42,844 nucleotides of DNA from Dokdonella_A sp039926425 (GTDB taxonomy: Bacteria > Pseudomonadota > Gammaproteobacteria > Xanthomonadales > Rhodanobacteraceae). Of this stretch, positions 16,401 to 25,472 are shown one piece after another. Position 1 is the stretch's first letter; every line of letters starts with the position of its first letter. The position numbers were made by a program, and so were the translations under genes. The DNA lies in assembly GCF_039926425.1 (NCBI RefSeq), contig NZ_JBDSWZ010000166.1:1-42844 (forward strand), in the 5' to 3' direction. The notes below the pieces were generated by a model, which was not told where the DNA came from, searched no databases, and saw only the letters and a program-made list of their open reading frames with translations.

Positions 16401-19232
16401 TCAGCGATCGGGCGTTCCACAGGTCGGCGCTTCGCGAAGCGCAGCGAGCGCGTCGGCGAGCAACGGGTTGCGATCGACGCCACTCCCGGATGCGGGCGGC
16501 CACACCGCCGAGAGGATGTGGCGCGCCCCGTCGCAGCGATGCAACCGTGTTTCGGCAACCGCCTGCCACAGCCGCGCGTTCAATAGATACGGCTGTGCTG
16601 GATCGACCGCAACACCCGCGTGGTCGATTGCGCTCTGAAGGCGCGCTGCAGCGAGATCGGCGCGTCCGTCGGCAAGATCGATGCGTGCCAGCGCGACATG
16701 GGCCGACAGCAGTAGCGGATTCCATCGGTACGCGTCGTGGTCGATCGACCGGAGCGCGTCGCCGGTGGTATCGCCTTTGCATGCGGGAGTTCCGGGCGCG
16801 CTCCGACAAGCGAGTGCAAGCAGCGCAAGTCCGTGGTTGTGCAGATACGCGGGATAGCCTGCGCCGAGCCGATGCACGCCGATTGCGAGTTCGGTGGCCG
16901 CTTCGCTGGCATGCCCTTCAATCAACAGCACTTCGCCCAGCGCGATATCGGTGCGGCCCTGCCATGTGGGGGGAGCCTTTTCGGCGAGGAGGATTCGTGA
17001 CGCAGCCAGTGTCTTGTGCGCCGCGTCGAGGTCACCGGACTGCATCAGCGACAACGCCTGCAACCGCAATGCCCGGCCGGTCGTAGCGCCGGGTGTTTCA
17101 TCCGCGCCGCGCGCGAGATCGACGGCATGCGTGCAAGTCGCTGTCGCGATGGAGGATCCCGTCACGAGCTCGACCAGGCAATGTTGCTGGATCAGCTGTA
17201 CATGTCCGGCTGACGGCTTGCCGCCGAGCTGGTCGAACACCGCAAGCGCGCTGCGCAGATGGACGCGTGCCTCGCCCAGATTCCCCATCATCATTTCCGA
17301 CGCGCCGAGGCTGGCAAGGCGCACCGCGTTGCGCGCGAATTGCGCGCTGCCATGCTTGATGCCCTCGGCATAGGCTTGGCGATAGGCATCGACCGCTTCG
17401 GCAAATTCACCCGCACCATCGAGTGCGAATGCGAGATTGGACGCGCCACCGGCAGCTTCCTCGCTGTCGACCCCGTAGGCCGCAATCCGTGCATCAAGCG
17501 CAGCTCGCTCGTGCGCGAGCGTGGCGACCGGGTCGCCGCGATCATTGCTGACGGCGGCCAGCCCGTCCTGGACGCGAATCCATGCATCACCGCGCACATG
17601 CGCCGAGCGCAGCCGTGCCTCGGCGTCGCCAAGCAGATTTTGTGCGGCGACGTAATCCGAGCGACGCAAGGCCGCCGTGCCGCGCGCGACGGCAGCATCG
17701 AGCGCGCGTGGATCGTCGCTGCCGAGCGCGCTGTCGGCGACGGTGCCGGCGCGATCCGCCAGCTCCTGCATCCGCTCGCGTTCGTTGAGGAAGTCGTACA
17801 GGCGCGAGAACATCAACAGGAGGTCGACGCGTTCGGCGGCACCGATGGTTGTTGCGGACGTCACGCGCTCCGCGCCCTTGTCGACCAGTTCGGTCAGGCT
17901 CGGCTGCTGGCCCTTGGCGACGCCCTCGCGAATCGGCTCGAACATGCCCTCGATGAAGTCACGTACGGTGTTCGCGCGAGCCGCCTCGCGGCGCGCCACA
18001 CCGGCTTGCCACAGTGCCACGCCGAGTGCGGCGAACAGCGCGAGAAGGAACAACGCGGTGGACGCGACGCCAACGCGGTGGCGCGCGATGAACTTGCGAA
18101 CGCGATATCGACGCGACGGCGGATGCGCGTTCACTGGCAGGCCAGCGAGATACCGCTCGACGTCGTCGGCAAACTCGCCAGCGTAGCTGTAGCGTCTTTC
18201 GGGTTCGGTCGCGGTCGCTTTGAGGACGATGTTGTCGAGATCGCCGCGCAGCTGGCGCCGCACCGTGCGTGCCGATTCCGGCATCGACTCGGCAGACGTC
18301 CCGACCGTCACGCGCGACGAAGGCGTGCGCGTGTCGCCGTGCTCACGCCGACGACCGGTGAGGAGTTCGCAGAGCAGGATGCCGAGCGCGTAGACGTCGG
18401 TCGCGGTGGTGACCTGCCCGCCGCTGAATTGTTCGGGCGCGGCATACGCCGGCGTCATTGCGCGGTGAAGCGTGTGCGTTGGATCGGTGTCGTTCCTGTC
18501 GAGCAGCGTGGCGATACCGAAGTCGAGCAGTTTGACAGCGCCGTCGCGCGTGACGAGAACATTGGACGGTTTTAGGTCGCGGTGCACGATGAACGCGCGG
18601 TGCGCCGCATCGACTGCGCGGCACACCGCGACGAACAGTTCCAGGCGCCGGCGCAGGTCGAGAGACCGGTCGCGCACGTGCTCGGTGATCGGCGTGCCGT
18701 CGATCAGTTCGAGCGCGATGTACGGCACGCCCGTTTCGGTCACGCCGCCTTCGATCAGATGTGCAATCCCTGGATGGCGCAGTTGTGCAAGCGCGCGGCG
18801 CTCATCGCGGAAATGGCGTCGTTCGTGTTCCGCGTAGAGTCCGCGTCGCAGCAGCTTCAGCGCGACTTGCTGATACACGCCCGAATGCTCGCGCTCGGCG
18901 CGATAGACGATCGACGAGCCGCCTTCGCCGAGCTGGTCGAGCAGCGTGAACGGGCCAATGCGCGTCCCGGCTGCCGGCGCGGGCGTTTCCGTCTCGATGT
19001 CGCCGACCCGCTCCAGCAGGTCATTGAAGGGGCGATCAAGGACCTGCGCGTCTTCGGTGACGTCGGCCGCGAGCATCCGCTCGACCGCCGCGCGCTGCGC
19101 CGGCTGGTGGCAACGGGCGTCGAGGTACGCGACGCGTTCCTCGGGTGCCAGCGCCAGCGCGGCCTCGAACAGCTCGCGCAACGGCGTCGTGTCGGGGAAG
19201 CGATCGGTTGCGGGAGGACTGGACTCGGACAC
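16401..19232 (-). CDS. Membrane Ser/Thr kinase with TPR-like C-terminus (duplicate copy, sigma-type leader)
   Basis: A 943-aa Hanks kinase. The glycine loop is GEGGSS (102-107), so the third glycine is Ser; Lys126 (VALK), Asp219 (HRDLKPSN), Asp237 (DFG) and APEQ are present, so activity is expected. A membrane helix at 388-408 precedes ~530 residues of helical, TPR-like repeats predicted outside the membrane. The kinase domain is close to that of the neighbour at 19347-22139 over its whole length, while the C-terminal sensor parts have diverged. The GTG start at 19232 gives a ten-residue N-terminal extension (VSESSPPATD) that resembles the start of the ECF sigma factor at 22757, not the sister kinase; the promoter and leader also match the sigma gene. 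A longer frame to 19328 reads through that promoter and is unlikely. Confidence 0.9.
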   Translation of the reverse strand: MSESSPPATDRFPDTTPLRELFEAALALAPEERVAYLDARCHQPAQRAAVERMLAADVTEDAQVLDRPFNDLLERVGDIETETPAPAAGTRIGPFTLLDQLGEGGSSIVYRAEREHSGVYQQVALKLLRRGLYAEHERRHFRDERRALAQLRHPGIAHLIEGGVTETGVPYIALELIDGTPITEHVRDRSLDLRRRLELFVAVCRAVDAAHRAFIVHRDLKPSNVLVTRDGAVKLLDFGIATLLDRNDTDPTHTLHRAMTPAYAAPEQFSGGQVTTATDVYALGILLCELLTGRRREHGDTRTPSSRVTVGTSAESMPESARTVRRQLRGDLDNIVLKATATEPERRYSYAGEFADDVERYLAGLPVNAHPPSRRYRVRKFIARHRVGVASTALFLLALFAALGVALWQAGVARREAARANTVRDFIEGMFEPIREGVAKGQQPSLTELVDKGAERVTSATTIGAAERVDLLLMFSRLYDFLNERERMQELADRAGTVADSALGSDDPRALDAAVARGTAALRRSDYVAAQNLLGDAEARLRSAHVRGDAWIRVQDGLAAVSNDRGDPVATLAHERAALDARIAAYGVDSEEAAGGASNLAFALDGAGEFAEAVDAYRQAYAEGIKHGSAQFARNAVRLASLGASEMMMGNLGEARVHLRSALAVFDQLGGKPSAGHVQLIQQHCLVELVTGSSIATATCTHAVDLARGADETPGATTGRALRLQALSLMQSGDLDAAHKTLAASRILLAEKAPPTWQGRTDIALGEVLLIEGHASEAATELAIGVHRLGAGYPAYLHNHGLALLALACRSAPGTPACKGDTTGDALRSIDHDAYRWNPLLLSAHVALARIDLADGRADLAAARLQSAIDHAGVAVDPAQPYLLNARLWQAVAETRLHRCDGARHILSAVWPPASGSGVDRNPLLADALAALREAPTCGTPDR

Positions 19233-19256
19233 GGCGATCTCGCGCGGAACAGCGGA

Positions 19257-19262
19257 AGTGTA
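19257..19262 (-). promoter_or_regulatory. -10-like TACACT before the kinase gene
   Basis: TACACT on the minus strand lies exactly 24 bases before the GTG. The same hexamer at the same distance precedes the ECF sigma gene (22782-22787), with the intervening leader partly conserved. No -35 was identified. Confidence 0.5.
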
Positions 19263-19346
19263 GCGACGTGCGGATGGCGCTGCGATGGACTGTCCGGTGG
19301 CGGAGTCAGGCGGTTTGCCCGCCACCATTTCGACAGCGGCCCAGGG

Positions 19347-22139
19347 TCAAGGCGGCATGACAGCCGCAGACAGCGAGTCGATGTAGGTCTGCAGTTGGGT
19401 CCCCAGCGCCGGGCGTTTGCCTCCTGTTTCCCGATCGACCTGGCTCAGAAGATCGCGTGCCGTCGCGTCGTCTCCGCGCCGATGTGCAATGTCTGCAAGT
19501 GCTGCGCGTGCTTCGACCCGTTCGGGTGAGAGGATTCCGGCCGGCGTCGTCACGCTTGCGAGCGCTTCGTGCAGGCGACGTTCCGCGTCGCTGTCTTCGT
19601 GGCGGTCGATGTGGGTACGCCCGAGCGCGACCAGCGTGACCGCGCGCCATTGCTTCGGCGCATCCGGCAGTTTCTCGCGGTAGAGACGATCCGATTCGGT
19701 GAAGGTTGCGAGTGCGGCATCGAGTTTGCCGCCGTTTCGCTGGAGGCTGCCGAGCTTTTCAAGCGCCGAACAGATCTGGCCGTAGTCGGGCTCGGGCAAG
19801 CCCCGCAATGCATCGATCGCACTTTGAACCAGGCGCGCGCCGGTGACGGAGTCGCCCGACCTGCCGACGACGTTGCCAAGGTTCGCGCGGTAGATGGCGA
19901 TCTTGCGGACGTTGTCGGGGATCCGTTCGGAGATCGCGATCGCCGAGTTGAAATGTTCGATCGCCGGTGCGGTCTGATTGGCCATCGCGTAGGTGTATCC
20001 CAGCGTGTTCTCGCTGGTGGCGACGCCCGGGTGGTCGGGGCCGAGCGTCGCGCGGTCCATTGCCACGATGCGTCGTCCGAGGGCGATCGCCTCGTCCAGG
20101 GAGCGCGAATCAATCAGCACCTGGCGCAGCGTGTCGAGTGCATCGGTGCGGCGGACGTGCGGGTCCGGCACGCTCGCTTCGACGATTGCCAGCGACTCGC
20201 GCGCATAGCCTTCGGCAGCATCCAGATGCCCGAGGCGACGATGCGCGCGCGACAGGCTCTGCAACGTATCGGCGATGTCGACGTGAGGTCCGTCGAACAG
20301 CGTGCGCTGCAGCGCGAGCGCTCGCTCGATCACCGGAATCGCTGCTTCGTCGTGTTGGAATGCAGCAAGTGCATTGCCGCGTGTCAGCTGCACGACGACA
20401 CGCGTCTGGGGGGTGCATGCATGCTCGCACAGTTCCATCGCGCGCTGCGATTCATCGAGTGCGCGTGCCTGTTCGAATCGTTCGACGCCGAGGCGCGCCG
20501 AGGCGGACAGCACGCGTGCGCCGAAGTCGGCGTCGCGGCTTCGGTCGGTTTGCGCCAACAGTGCGTCGATCAGGATCCGCGCCGGTCCATGTTGGCCAGC
20601 AGCGGTCTGCGCCTGCGCCAGTTCGAGCGCCGCCATCGACGTGGTGGGGTGTGACGGGCCCAACGCCTTCAACGCGGCCTTCCAGTTTGCGTCGAGCAAC
20701 GCCACGCCGCCGTCCATGTCGCCCTGTGCGCCGAGCACGCGTCCGAGCGTTGAGAGCAATTCGATCCGCACCGCGGAGTCGAGCGAGGTCGAGCGATTTG
20801 CGTCGACGATCGCTGCACGCACCACATCGGTCACCGACGGCGGTGCAAGTCGTGGACCCGCCGGCTCCGCCGCGCTGAACACACGCAGCAGAAAATCGCG
20901 CACGCTCGCCGAGCGCTGCGCTTCGGCACGCGCAACGCTCGCCTGCCACAGGGCAATGGCCAACGCCGCGAGGATCGCCAGCAGGAACGCGACGGTGATC
21001 GCGACCCCGCCCCGATGTCGCGCGACGAATTTGCGCGTTCGATAGCCGACGGACGGGGGGTGCGCGACGACCGGCTGGTTGGCGAGATGCCGCTCGAGAT
21101 CAGCGGCGAGCATCGCCGCGGACGCGTAGCGACGCACCGGTTCTTCGCACGTCGCTGTCAGCACGATGTTGTCGAGATCGCCGCGAAGTTGTCGTCGCGT
21201 CTTCTCCGGCGGCGACGGCAACACGCCGGGTCCGGTATCGAGACTGATCTGTGAGGACGGTGTGCGCGTGTCGCCGTGCGAGCGCCGATGTCCGGTCATC
21301 AACTCGCCAAGCAGGATGCCGAGCGCGTAGACATCCGTCGCGGTGGTGATCGGACCGCCATTGAACTGTTCCGGCGCGGCGTAGGCGGGAGTCATCGCCC
21401 GGCTGTGCGTGTGCGTCGCATCGTCGCCGTCGGTGTCGAGCAGTTTGGCAATGCCGAAGTCGAGAAGCTTCACCGCGCCATCGCGGGTGACGAGGACATT
21501 TGAAGGTTTCAGGTCGCGATGCACGATCAGTGCGCGGTGCGCGGCGTCGACCGCGTAGCAGACGGCGGTGAACAACAGCAGACGGCCGCGCAGGTCCAGC
21601 GCGTGCTCGCGCACGTGGTCGGTGATCGGCAGGCCGTCGATCAATTCCAGCGCGATGTAAGGGACGCCGGCATCGGTGACGCCGCCCTCGATCAGATGCG
21701 CGATGCCGGGATGGCGCAGCTGTGCGAGCGCGCGGCGCTCGTCGCGGAAATGGCGACGCTCGTGTTCGGCGTACAGGCCGCGCCTGAGCAACTTGAGGGC
21801 AACCTGCTGGTGCGCACCGGAGTGTTCGCGCTCGGCGCGAAAAACGACCGACGACCCGCCTTCGCCGAGCTTGTCGAGCAACGTGAAGGAGCCGATGCGG
21901 GTGCCGGGCGGTGGCATCGGTGCCTCGATCTCGGGTTCACCGACGCGACCGAGCAGGTCATCGAACGGCTGATCGAGAAGCCGTTCGTCCTCGCTGCGAT
22001 CGGCCGCGAGCATCCTGTCCACCGCGAGGCGTTGCTGCGGATCGGCGCAGCGCAACTGCAGATAGGCGGCGCGCTCGTCGGGCGCGAGCGCGAGCGCGCC
22101 CTCAAACAGGTCGCGCAACGGGAGTGGCGGAATGCTCAT
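19347..22139 (-). CDS. Membrane Ser/Thr kinase with TPR-like C-terminus (operon with ECF sigma)
   Basis: A 930-aa Hanks kinase. The glycine loop GEGGSS is at 92-97 with Lys116, Asp209 (HRDLKPSN), Asp227 (DFG) and APEQ present; a single membrane helix lies at about 378-398. The ~530-residue C-terminal part is made of TPR-like helical repeats and should face the periplasm. The kinase domain is colinear and nearly gap-free with the sister kinase downstream, so the two arose by tandem duplication. The start lies 72 bases after the ECF sigma stop on the same strand, which puts it in the sigma operon; no clear ribosome-binding site is seen before the ATG. The sigma factor upstream is the natural candidate substrate (inference). 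Confidence 0.92.
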   Translation of the reverse strand: MSIPPLPLRDLFEGALALAPDERAAYLQLRCADPQQRLAVDRMLAADRSEDERLLDQPFDDLLGRVGEPEIEAPMPPPGTRIGSFTLLDKLGEGGSSVVFRAEREHSGAHQQVALKLLRRGLYAEHERRHFRDERRALAQLRHPGIAHLIEGGVTDAGVPYIALELIDGLPITDHVREHALDLRGRLLLFTAVCYAVDAAHRALIVHRDLKPSNVLVTRDGAVKLLDFGIAKLLDTDGDDATHTHSRAMTPAYAAPEQFNGGPITTATDVYALGILLGELMTGHRRSHGDTRTPSSQISLDTGPGVLPSPPEKTRRQLRGDLDNIVLTATCEEPVRRYASAAMLAADLERHLANQPVVAHPPSVGYRTRKFVARHRGGVAITVAFLLAILAALAIALWQASVARAEAQRSASVRDFLLRVFSAAEPAGPRLAPPSVTDVVRAAIVDANRSTSLDSAVRIELLSTLGRVLGAQGDMDGGVALLDANWKAALKALGPSHPTTSMAALELAQAQTAAGQHGPARILIDALLAQTDRSRDADFGARVLSASARLGVERFEQARALDESQRAMELCEHACTPQTRVVVQLTRGNALAAFQHDEAAIPVIERALALQRTLFDGPHVDIADTLQSLSRAHRRLGHLDAAEGYARESLAIVEASVPDPHVRRTDALDTLRQVLIDSRSLDEAIALGRRIVAMDRATLGPDHPGVATSENTLGYTYAMANQTAPAIEHFNSAIAISERIPDNVRKIAIYRANLGNVVGRSGDSVTGARLVQSAIDALRGLPEPDYGQICSALEKLGSLQRNGGKLDAALATFTESDRLYREKLPDAPKQWRAVTLVALGRTHIDRHEDSDAERRLHEALASVTTPAGILSPERVEARAALADIAHRRGDDATARDLLSQVDRETGGKRPALGTQLQTYIDSLSAAVMPP

Positions 22140-22211
22140 CGCGGGTCGGTCGGCCGTGGGTGTCCGGAGTCGTCTCCAGCGTGAAACGACGAAAGCGCCG
22201 CGATCAGGACA

Positions 22212-22757
22212 TCATTCGAGCGCAGCGTGCAGGAACGCGCGGGCGAAACGCCAGTCGCGGTCGATGGTGCGGCGGGTGAGATCGAGCAGTTCGGCGATCT
22301 GCTCGGGCGGCAATCCGGCAAAGTAGCGCAGTTCCACCACATGGGCGGCCCGCTCGTCGGTCTCCGCCAGTCGGGTCAGCGCCTCGTCGAGCGCGATCGC
22401 CTGCTCGGCGCTGGCAATTTCCGGCATGCCGTCGGCGCTCGAGGTCAACGTCGCGCGAACCCAATCGCCGCCGGCTTTCTGGCGCATGTGCGCGCGGGCA
22501 CGGTCGATCAACAGGTGGCGCATCGCACGCGCCGCATAGCTGAAGAACTGCGCGGGATGTTCGAACGCCATCTCGCGACTCGTGTTGATGCGCAGATAGA
22601 GCTCGTGGACAAGCGCAGTGGTGTCGAGGGTCCCTCGCGCACCCTTGGCCAATTGTCGGCTGGCGATCGCCTTGAGCTGGTCATAGAGCGCATTGAAGAG
22701 GCTCTCGATCGGCTTCCCGGCGTGCTTTTCCGTGGCGGACAGGGGGGAATCGGACAC
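22212..22757 (-). CDS. ECF-type RNA polymerase sigma factor (TIGR02999 type)
   Basis: A 181-aa sigma factor. Region 2 has 'DTTALVHELYLRI' (45-57) and region 4 'LPPEQIAELLDLTRRTIDRDWRFAR'. As in the first ECF factor, the acidic DAED of region 2.2 is missing; Thr47 aligns with Thr47 there, and Thr46 is also present. Start: GTG at 22757, 24 bases after a TACACT -10-like box; the open frame continues to 23165 but the extra part overlaps the promoter and the next gene's end. A 10-bp palindrome CCTCGCGAGG lies in the leader. Two kinases follow on the same strand; no anti-sigma gene is present. Confidence 0.92.
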   Translation of the reverse strand: MSDSPLSATEKHAGKPIESLFNALYDQLKAIASRQLAKGARGTLDTTALVHELYLRINTSREMAFEHPAQFFSYAARAMRHLLIDRARAHMRQKAGGDWVRATLTSSADGMPEIASAEQAIALDEALTRLAETDERAAHVVELRYFAGLPPEQIAELLDLTRRTIDRDWRFARAFLHAALE

Positions 22758-22781
22758 GGCAACCTCGCGAGGGCTGCCTCG

Positions 22782-22787
22782 AGTGTA
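22782..22787 (-). promoter_or_regulatory. -10-like TACACT before the ECF sigma gene
   Basis: TACACT on the minus strand, 24 bases before the GTG start, matches the spacing found before the kinase at 19232. The flanking sequence on both sides is also partly conserved between the two sites. Confidence 0.5.
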
Positions 22788-22953
22788 TCTGCGCGCCGAC
22801 GGGATGGCGACGGCGAACCGTTCGGGCGCATCGATCGGCATCGCGCTGTGCGAACGCGCGGGGGCGCTCTCCGTTGCGCGAGTGGGCAGGCATACCGCCC
22901 GCGGATCGGCAAGGACGCTCACGTGTTCAGACGCCGGTCGTCGCTGCGGCTGC

Positions 22954-23406
22954 TCAGCGTCCGGCCTCGATGTACAGCGGGCTCTCGCACGATGGGTCGA
23001 CGCCGTGCTCGGTGAGCGTGATCGTTTCGAGGTAGTCCGGATCGATCCGACCCTCGCGATCGTCTGCTGCCACATGCGCCTCGATGGCGTCCAGCTCGCG
23101 TGCACCGGCGAGCATCGCCAGCGCAAGGATGCGCAGCTGCGTCGCATCGACGCGAAAGCGGACATGCTCAGGCGGGGTCACGCGCTCGCCGATGTCCCGT
23201 GCAAACGCCAGGTCCCATTCACCGCGGGCCGTCGCGCGTCCATCCGCGTTGGAGCACAGGCACACGGAATGCGTGCTGCCGACAAGCGTGCGCGGGCCGG
23301 GCTCGACCTGCAGGCGCGTCATCGGCTCGGCCTTGATCGGTGAGTGCGCGACCGCGAGCGCGTGCGGTGCCCATCGCCGGGAGGTCATCGGTGAAATGGT
23401 CGACAT
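22954..23406 (-). CDS. Hypothetical protein of about 150 aa
   Basis: I do not recognise this protein. It has 150 residues, no signal peptide and no membrane helix. It is mixed alpha/beta in character with a central 'GEWDLAFARDIGERV' stretch and an acidic C-terminal half ('DYLETITLTEHGVD'). Third codon positions are strongly G/C like those of the surrounding real genes, and it fits between the transferase gene at 23517 and the sigma gene without overlap, so it is probably expressed. An internal ATG at 23322 is an alternative start. It stands 196 bases upstream of the sigma gene on the same strand; no functional link can be shown. Confidence 0.55.
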   Translation of the reverse strand: MSTISPMTSRRWAPHALAVAHSPIKAEPMTRLQVEPGPRTLVGSTHSVCLCSNADGRATARGEWDLAFARDIGERVTPPEHVRFRVDATQLRILALAMLAGARELDAIEAHVAADDREGRIDPDYLETITLTEHGVDPSCESPLYIEAGR

Positions 23407-23516
23407 GTCGGATTCGCTTCAGGGGCGGCTCTGACATACAACGTCGGATGGCAGCGATGTGCGACATCCGCCGCCTGCAGCCGGTCGAGCGCGGCACGCA
23501 TGCTGCAACGACCCGA

Positions 23517-25352
23517 TCAGCGTACCGCCGTCTCGACCTGCACGTCTGCAGAAAGGCTGTCCGGGCCCACTGTCTCCGCCATCAGCGGTGCAAGCTCGCC
23601 GCGCAAATGCAGGCGTGCCATCGCGGTGATGCCCGCCGCGGTCGCCGGATCGTCCGGATTGAAATCCGGATCGCGTGCAAGACTGGATAGGACGCGCAGG
23701 TACGCGTCGTCATCGATTCCGGCCGCATCCAGCAGCAGTGCAGGCAGCATCCATGCCCGGGTGTCCAACTGCCGTGGATGTCGGTCGGTGCTGTCGACAA
23801 GAAGCCATGGCACCGGTTGCTCATGCGCGTCGTGCGCATCATCGAAACCGAGGCGCTGGTAGACCGGCCCGAGGTCGGGCAGATGGTCTCCGTAGAACAG
23901 CAGGAGTGTGCGTCGTTTGCGCTGGACGAGTGCGTCGGCGAGGCGACCGAGTTCGTGATCTGCGTCGTCGAGCAGATACAGATAGTTGCCGAGCCACACT
24001 CGATCGCCAACGTCGAGTGCTTCCGGCATCGGCAATGCAGCGAGGCGGTCCGCGTCGAGTCCAGGGCGCCAGTCGAACGGGCCGTGATTCTCCATGCTGA
24101 TGGCGAACACGAACTGCGGCGGACCGTCGTCGTCGAGTTCGCCGAGCACACGATCGGTGAGTGCCGCATCCGATGTAAACAGGCCGACGATCCGATCCTT
24201 CGGAAACGATTCGCTGTCGATGAAGCGGTCGAAGCCGAGTGCCGGATACGCCCGTGCGCGATTCCAGAACGCAGCGGCATTCGGATGGATCGCCGTGGTG
24301 CGATAGCCGTGTCCACCGAGCACGCGCACAAGCCCGGGGTACTGGTCGCGGTCGAGTTCGAGCCAGGGATACTGGATCCCGCCGAGGCTCGACAGAGGGG
24401 CGCCAGTCAAGGTTTCGAATTCGGTGCGGATCGTGCCACCGGCAAAGGTCGGCACGACAAGATTGCCTGAGCGGGCGGTCCGCGCCAGTCGCTGCAATTG
24501 CGCCAGATAACGCCCGCTGAGAATGCCGCGCATGCGCGCCGGATCGAACAGCGACTCGCTTTGCACAACCACGATGTCCGGCAGATCGACAGGTGCGCGA
24601 GCCGCTACAAGGACAGCGCGCAGTTCCGGTGCGCGAGCGTCCAGCAACGCGCGCGCGGCATCGCGATCGGCCGCGGGCACGTCGCCACCGCCCATCTGCC
24701 AGTGGTACACCAGGAGGCTCCCGATCAGACCGGTGCGTATCGAACTTTCAGCCAGGGCCCAGGGTTGAAAATGCCGCTCGGCAGATCGGTAGACATGCCG
24801 CCACATCGACGTGCCGACGACGAGGCTCAAGCCTGCCACCAGCGCGACGCCGCCCAGCATCGGCGCACGCCAGCCCGCAAGTGCGGCCAGCCGACGTTCG
24901 CGCAGCAGTACACCCGTCGCGGCCAGTGCCGCGACGACCAGCAGCACGTGCACGACATCGACGTGCAGGTAGTTGGAAAAAAGCCGAAGCGCCGGACCGG
25001 GCTCGGCAAGAAACCGCAGGTCCGCGGGGAGCAGCGGCGTCTGCAGCGACCCGAGCTTGGCACTGTTGGCCGAATACAGCGCGATGACGCCGCCGAGCAC
25101 CAGCCAGCTCGAGAGCAGCAGGCGCCGGGTCAGTGCGAGCACAAGGGCGAACGCGGTGAACACCGGAAATGCGTTGAGAACCAGCATTCGCAACGCCGCG
25201 CCGCGCTCCAGTGGTCTGGTCAGATCGATTCCCGGATCGAGATGCGCGACCGCCAGTACCACCAGCAACACGCAGCCGCATGCCGGGGCCGCGCGGCGCC
25301 ATGCGGCGAGGTGTGGTTGGGGGAACGGGAGGTGGGCGGCAGGAGTGGTCAT
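23517..25352 (-). CDS. OpgB/LtaS-family phosphoglycerol transferase (membrane sulfatase fold)
   Basis: A 611-aa protein with five N-terminal membrane helices (about 22-38, 55-75, 80-95, 131-150, 165-181) and a large periplasmic alkaline-phosphatase/sulfatase-fold domain, the layout of LtaS and OpgB. The motif 'GGTIRTEFE' holds Thr307, the likely nucleophile by comparison with 'GGTVRSEFE' of OpgB; 'VQSESLFD', 'MENHGPFDW' and 'YGDHLPDLG' supply metal ligands. The family moves phosphoglycerol from phosphatidylglycerol onto periplasmic glucans (OpgB) or lipoteichoic acid (LtaS); in a Gram-negative cell glucan or another envelope glycan is the likely acceptor. The ATG has no obvious ribosome-binding site. 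It is divergent from glnE. Confidence 0.85.
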   Translation of the reverse strand: MTTPAAHLPFPQPHLAAWRRAAPACGCVLLVVLAVAHLDPGIDLTRPLERGAALRMLVLNAFPVFTAFALVLALTRRLLLSSWLVLGGVIALYSANSAKLGSLQTPLLPADLRFLAEPGPALRLFSNYLHVDVVHVLLVVAALAATGVLLRERRLAALAGWRAPMLGGVALVAGLSLVVGTSMWRHVYRSAERHFQPWALAESSIRTGLIGSLLVYHWQMGGGDVPAADRDAARALLDARAPELRAVLVAARAPVDLPDIVVVQSESLFDPARMRGILSGRYLAQLQRLARTARSGNLVVPTFAGGTIRTEFETLTGAPLSSLGGIQYPWLELDRDQYPGLVRVLGGHGYRTTAIHPNAAAFWNRARAYPALGFDRFIDSESFPKDRIVGLFTSDAALTDRVLGELDDDGPPQFVFAISMENHGPFDWRPGLDADRLAALPMPEALDVGDRVWLGNYLYLLDDADHELGRLADALVQRKRRTLLLFYGDHLPDLGPVYQRLGFDDAHDAHEQPVPWLLVDSTDRHPRQLDTRAWMLPALLLDAAGIDDDAYLRVLSSLARDPDFNPDDPATAAGITAMARLHLRGELAPLMAETVGPDSLSADVQVETAVR

Positions 25353-25460
25353 GGCGGGCGCGCGACAATGGCATGAGTGGAACGCTGATGCATGAACCGG
25401 ATTTCATGAACTGCGCACGCCTGCGGTCGGTACAGCTGGTCGCACGCGTGATGGTGCTGC

Positions 25461-25466
25461 GACAAT
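25461..25466 (+). promoter_or_regulatory. -10-like GACAAT six bases before the glnE ATG
   Basis: GACAAT is followed by six bases and then the glnE ATG, so transcription could start at or next to the start codon. A second GCGACAAT lies upstream at 25362-25369 and could be another promoter. Confidence 0.35.
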
Positions 25467-25472
25467 CGGTGC

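Noticed and set aside
16401..22757. Sigma-kinase cluster as a mobile or horizontally acquired island
   Set aside because: No integrase, tRNA, direct-repeat ends or change in base composition by eye; looks like native chromosome.
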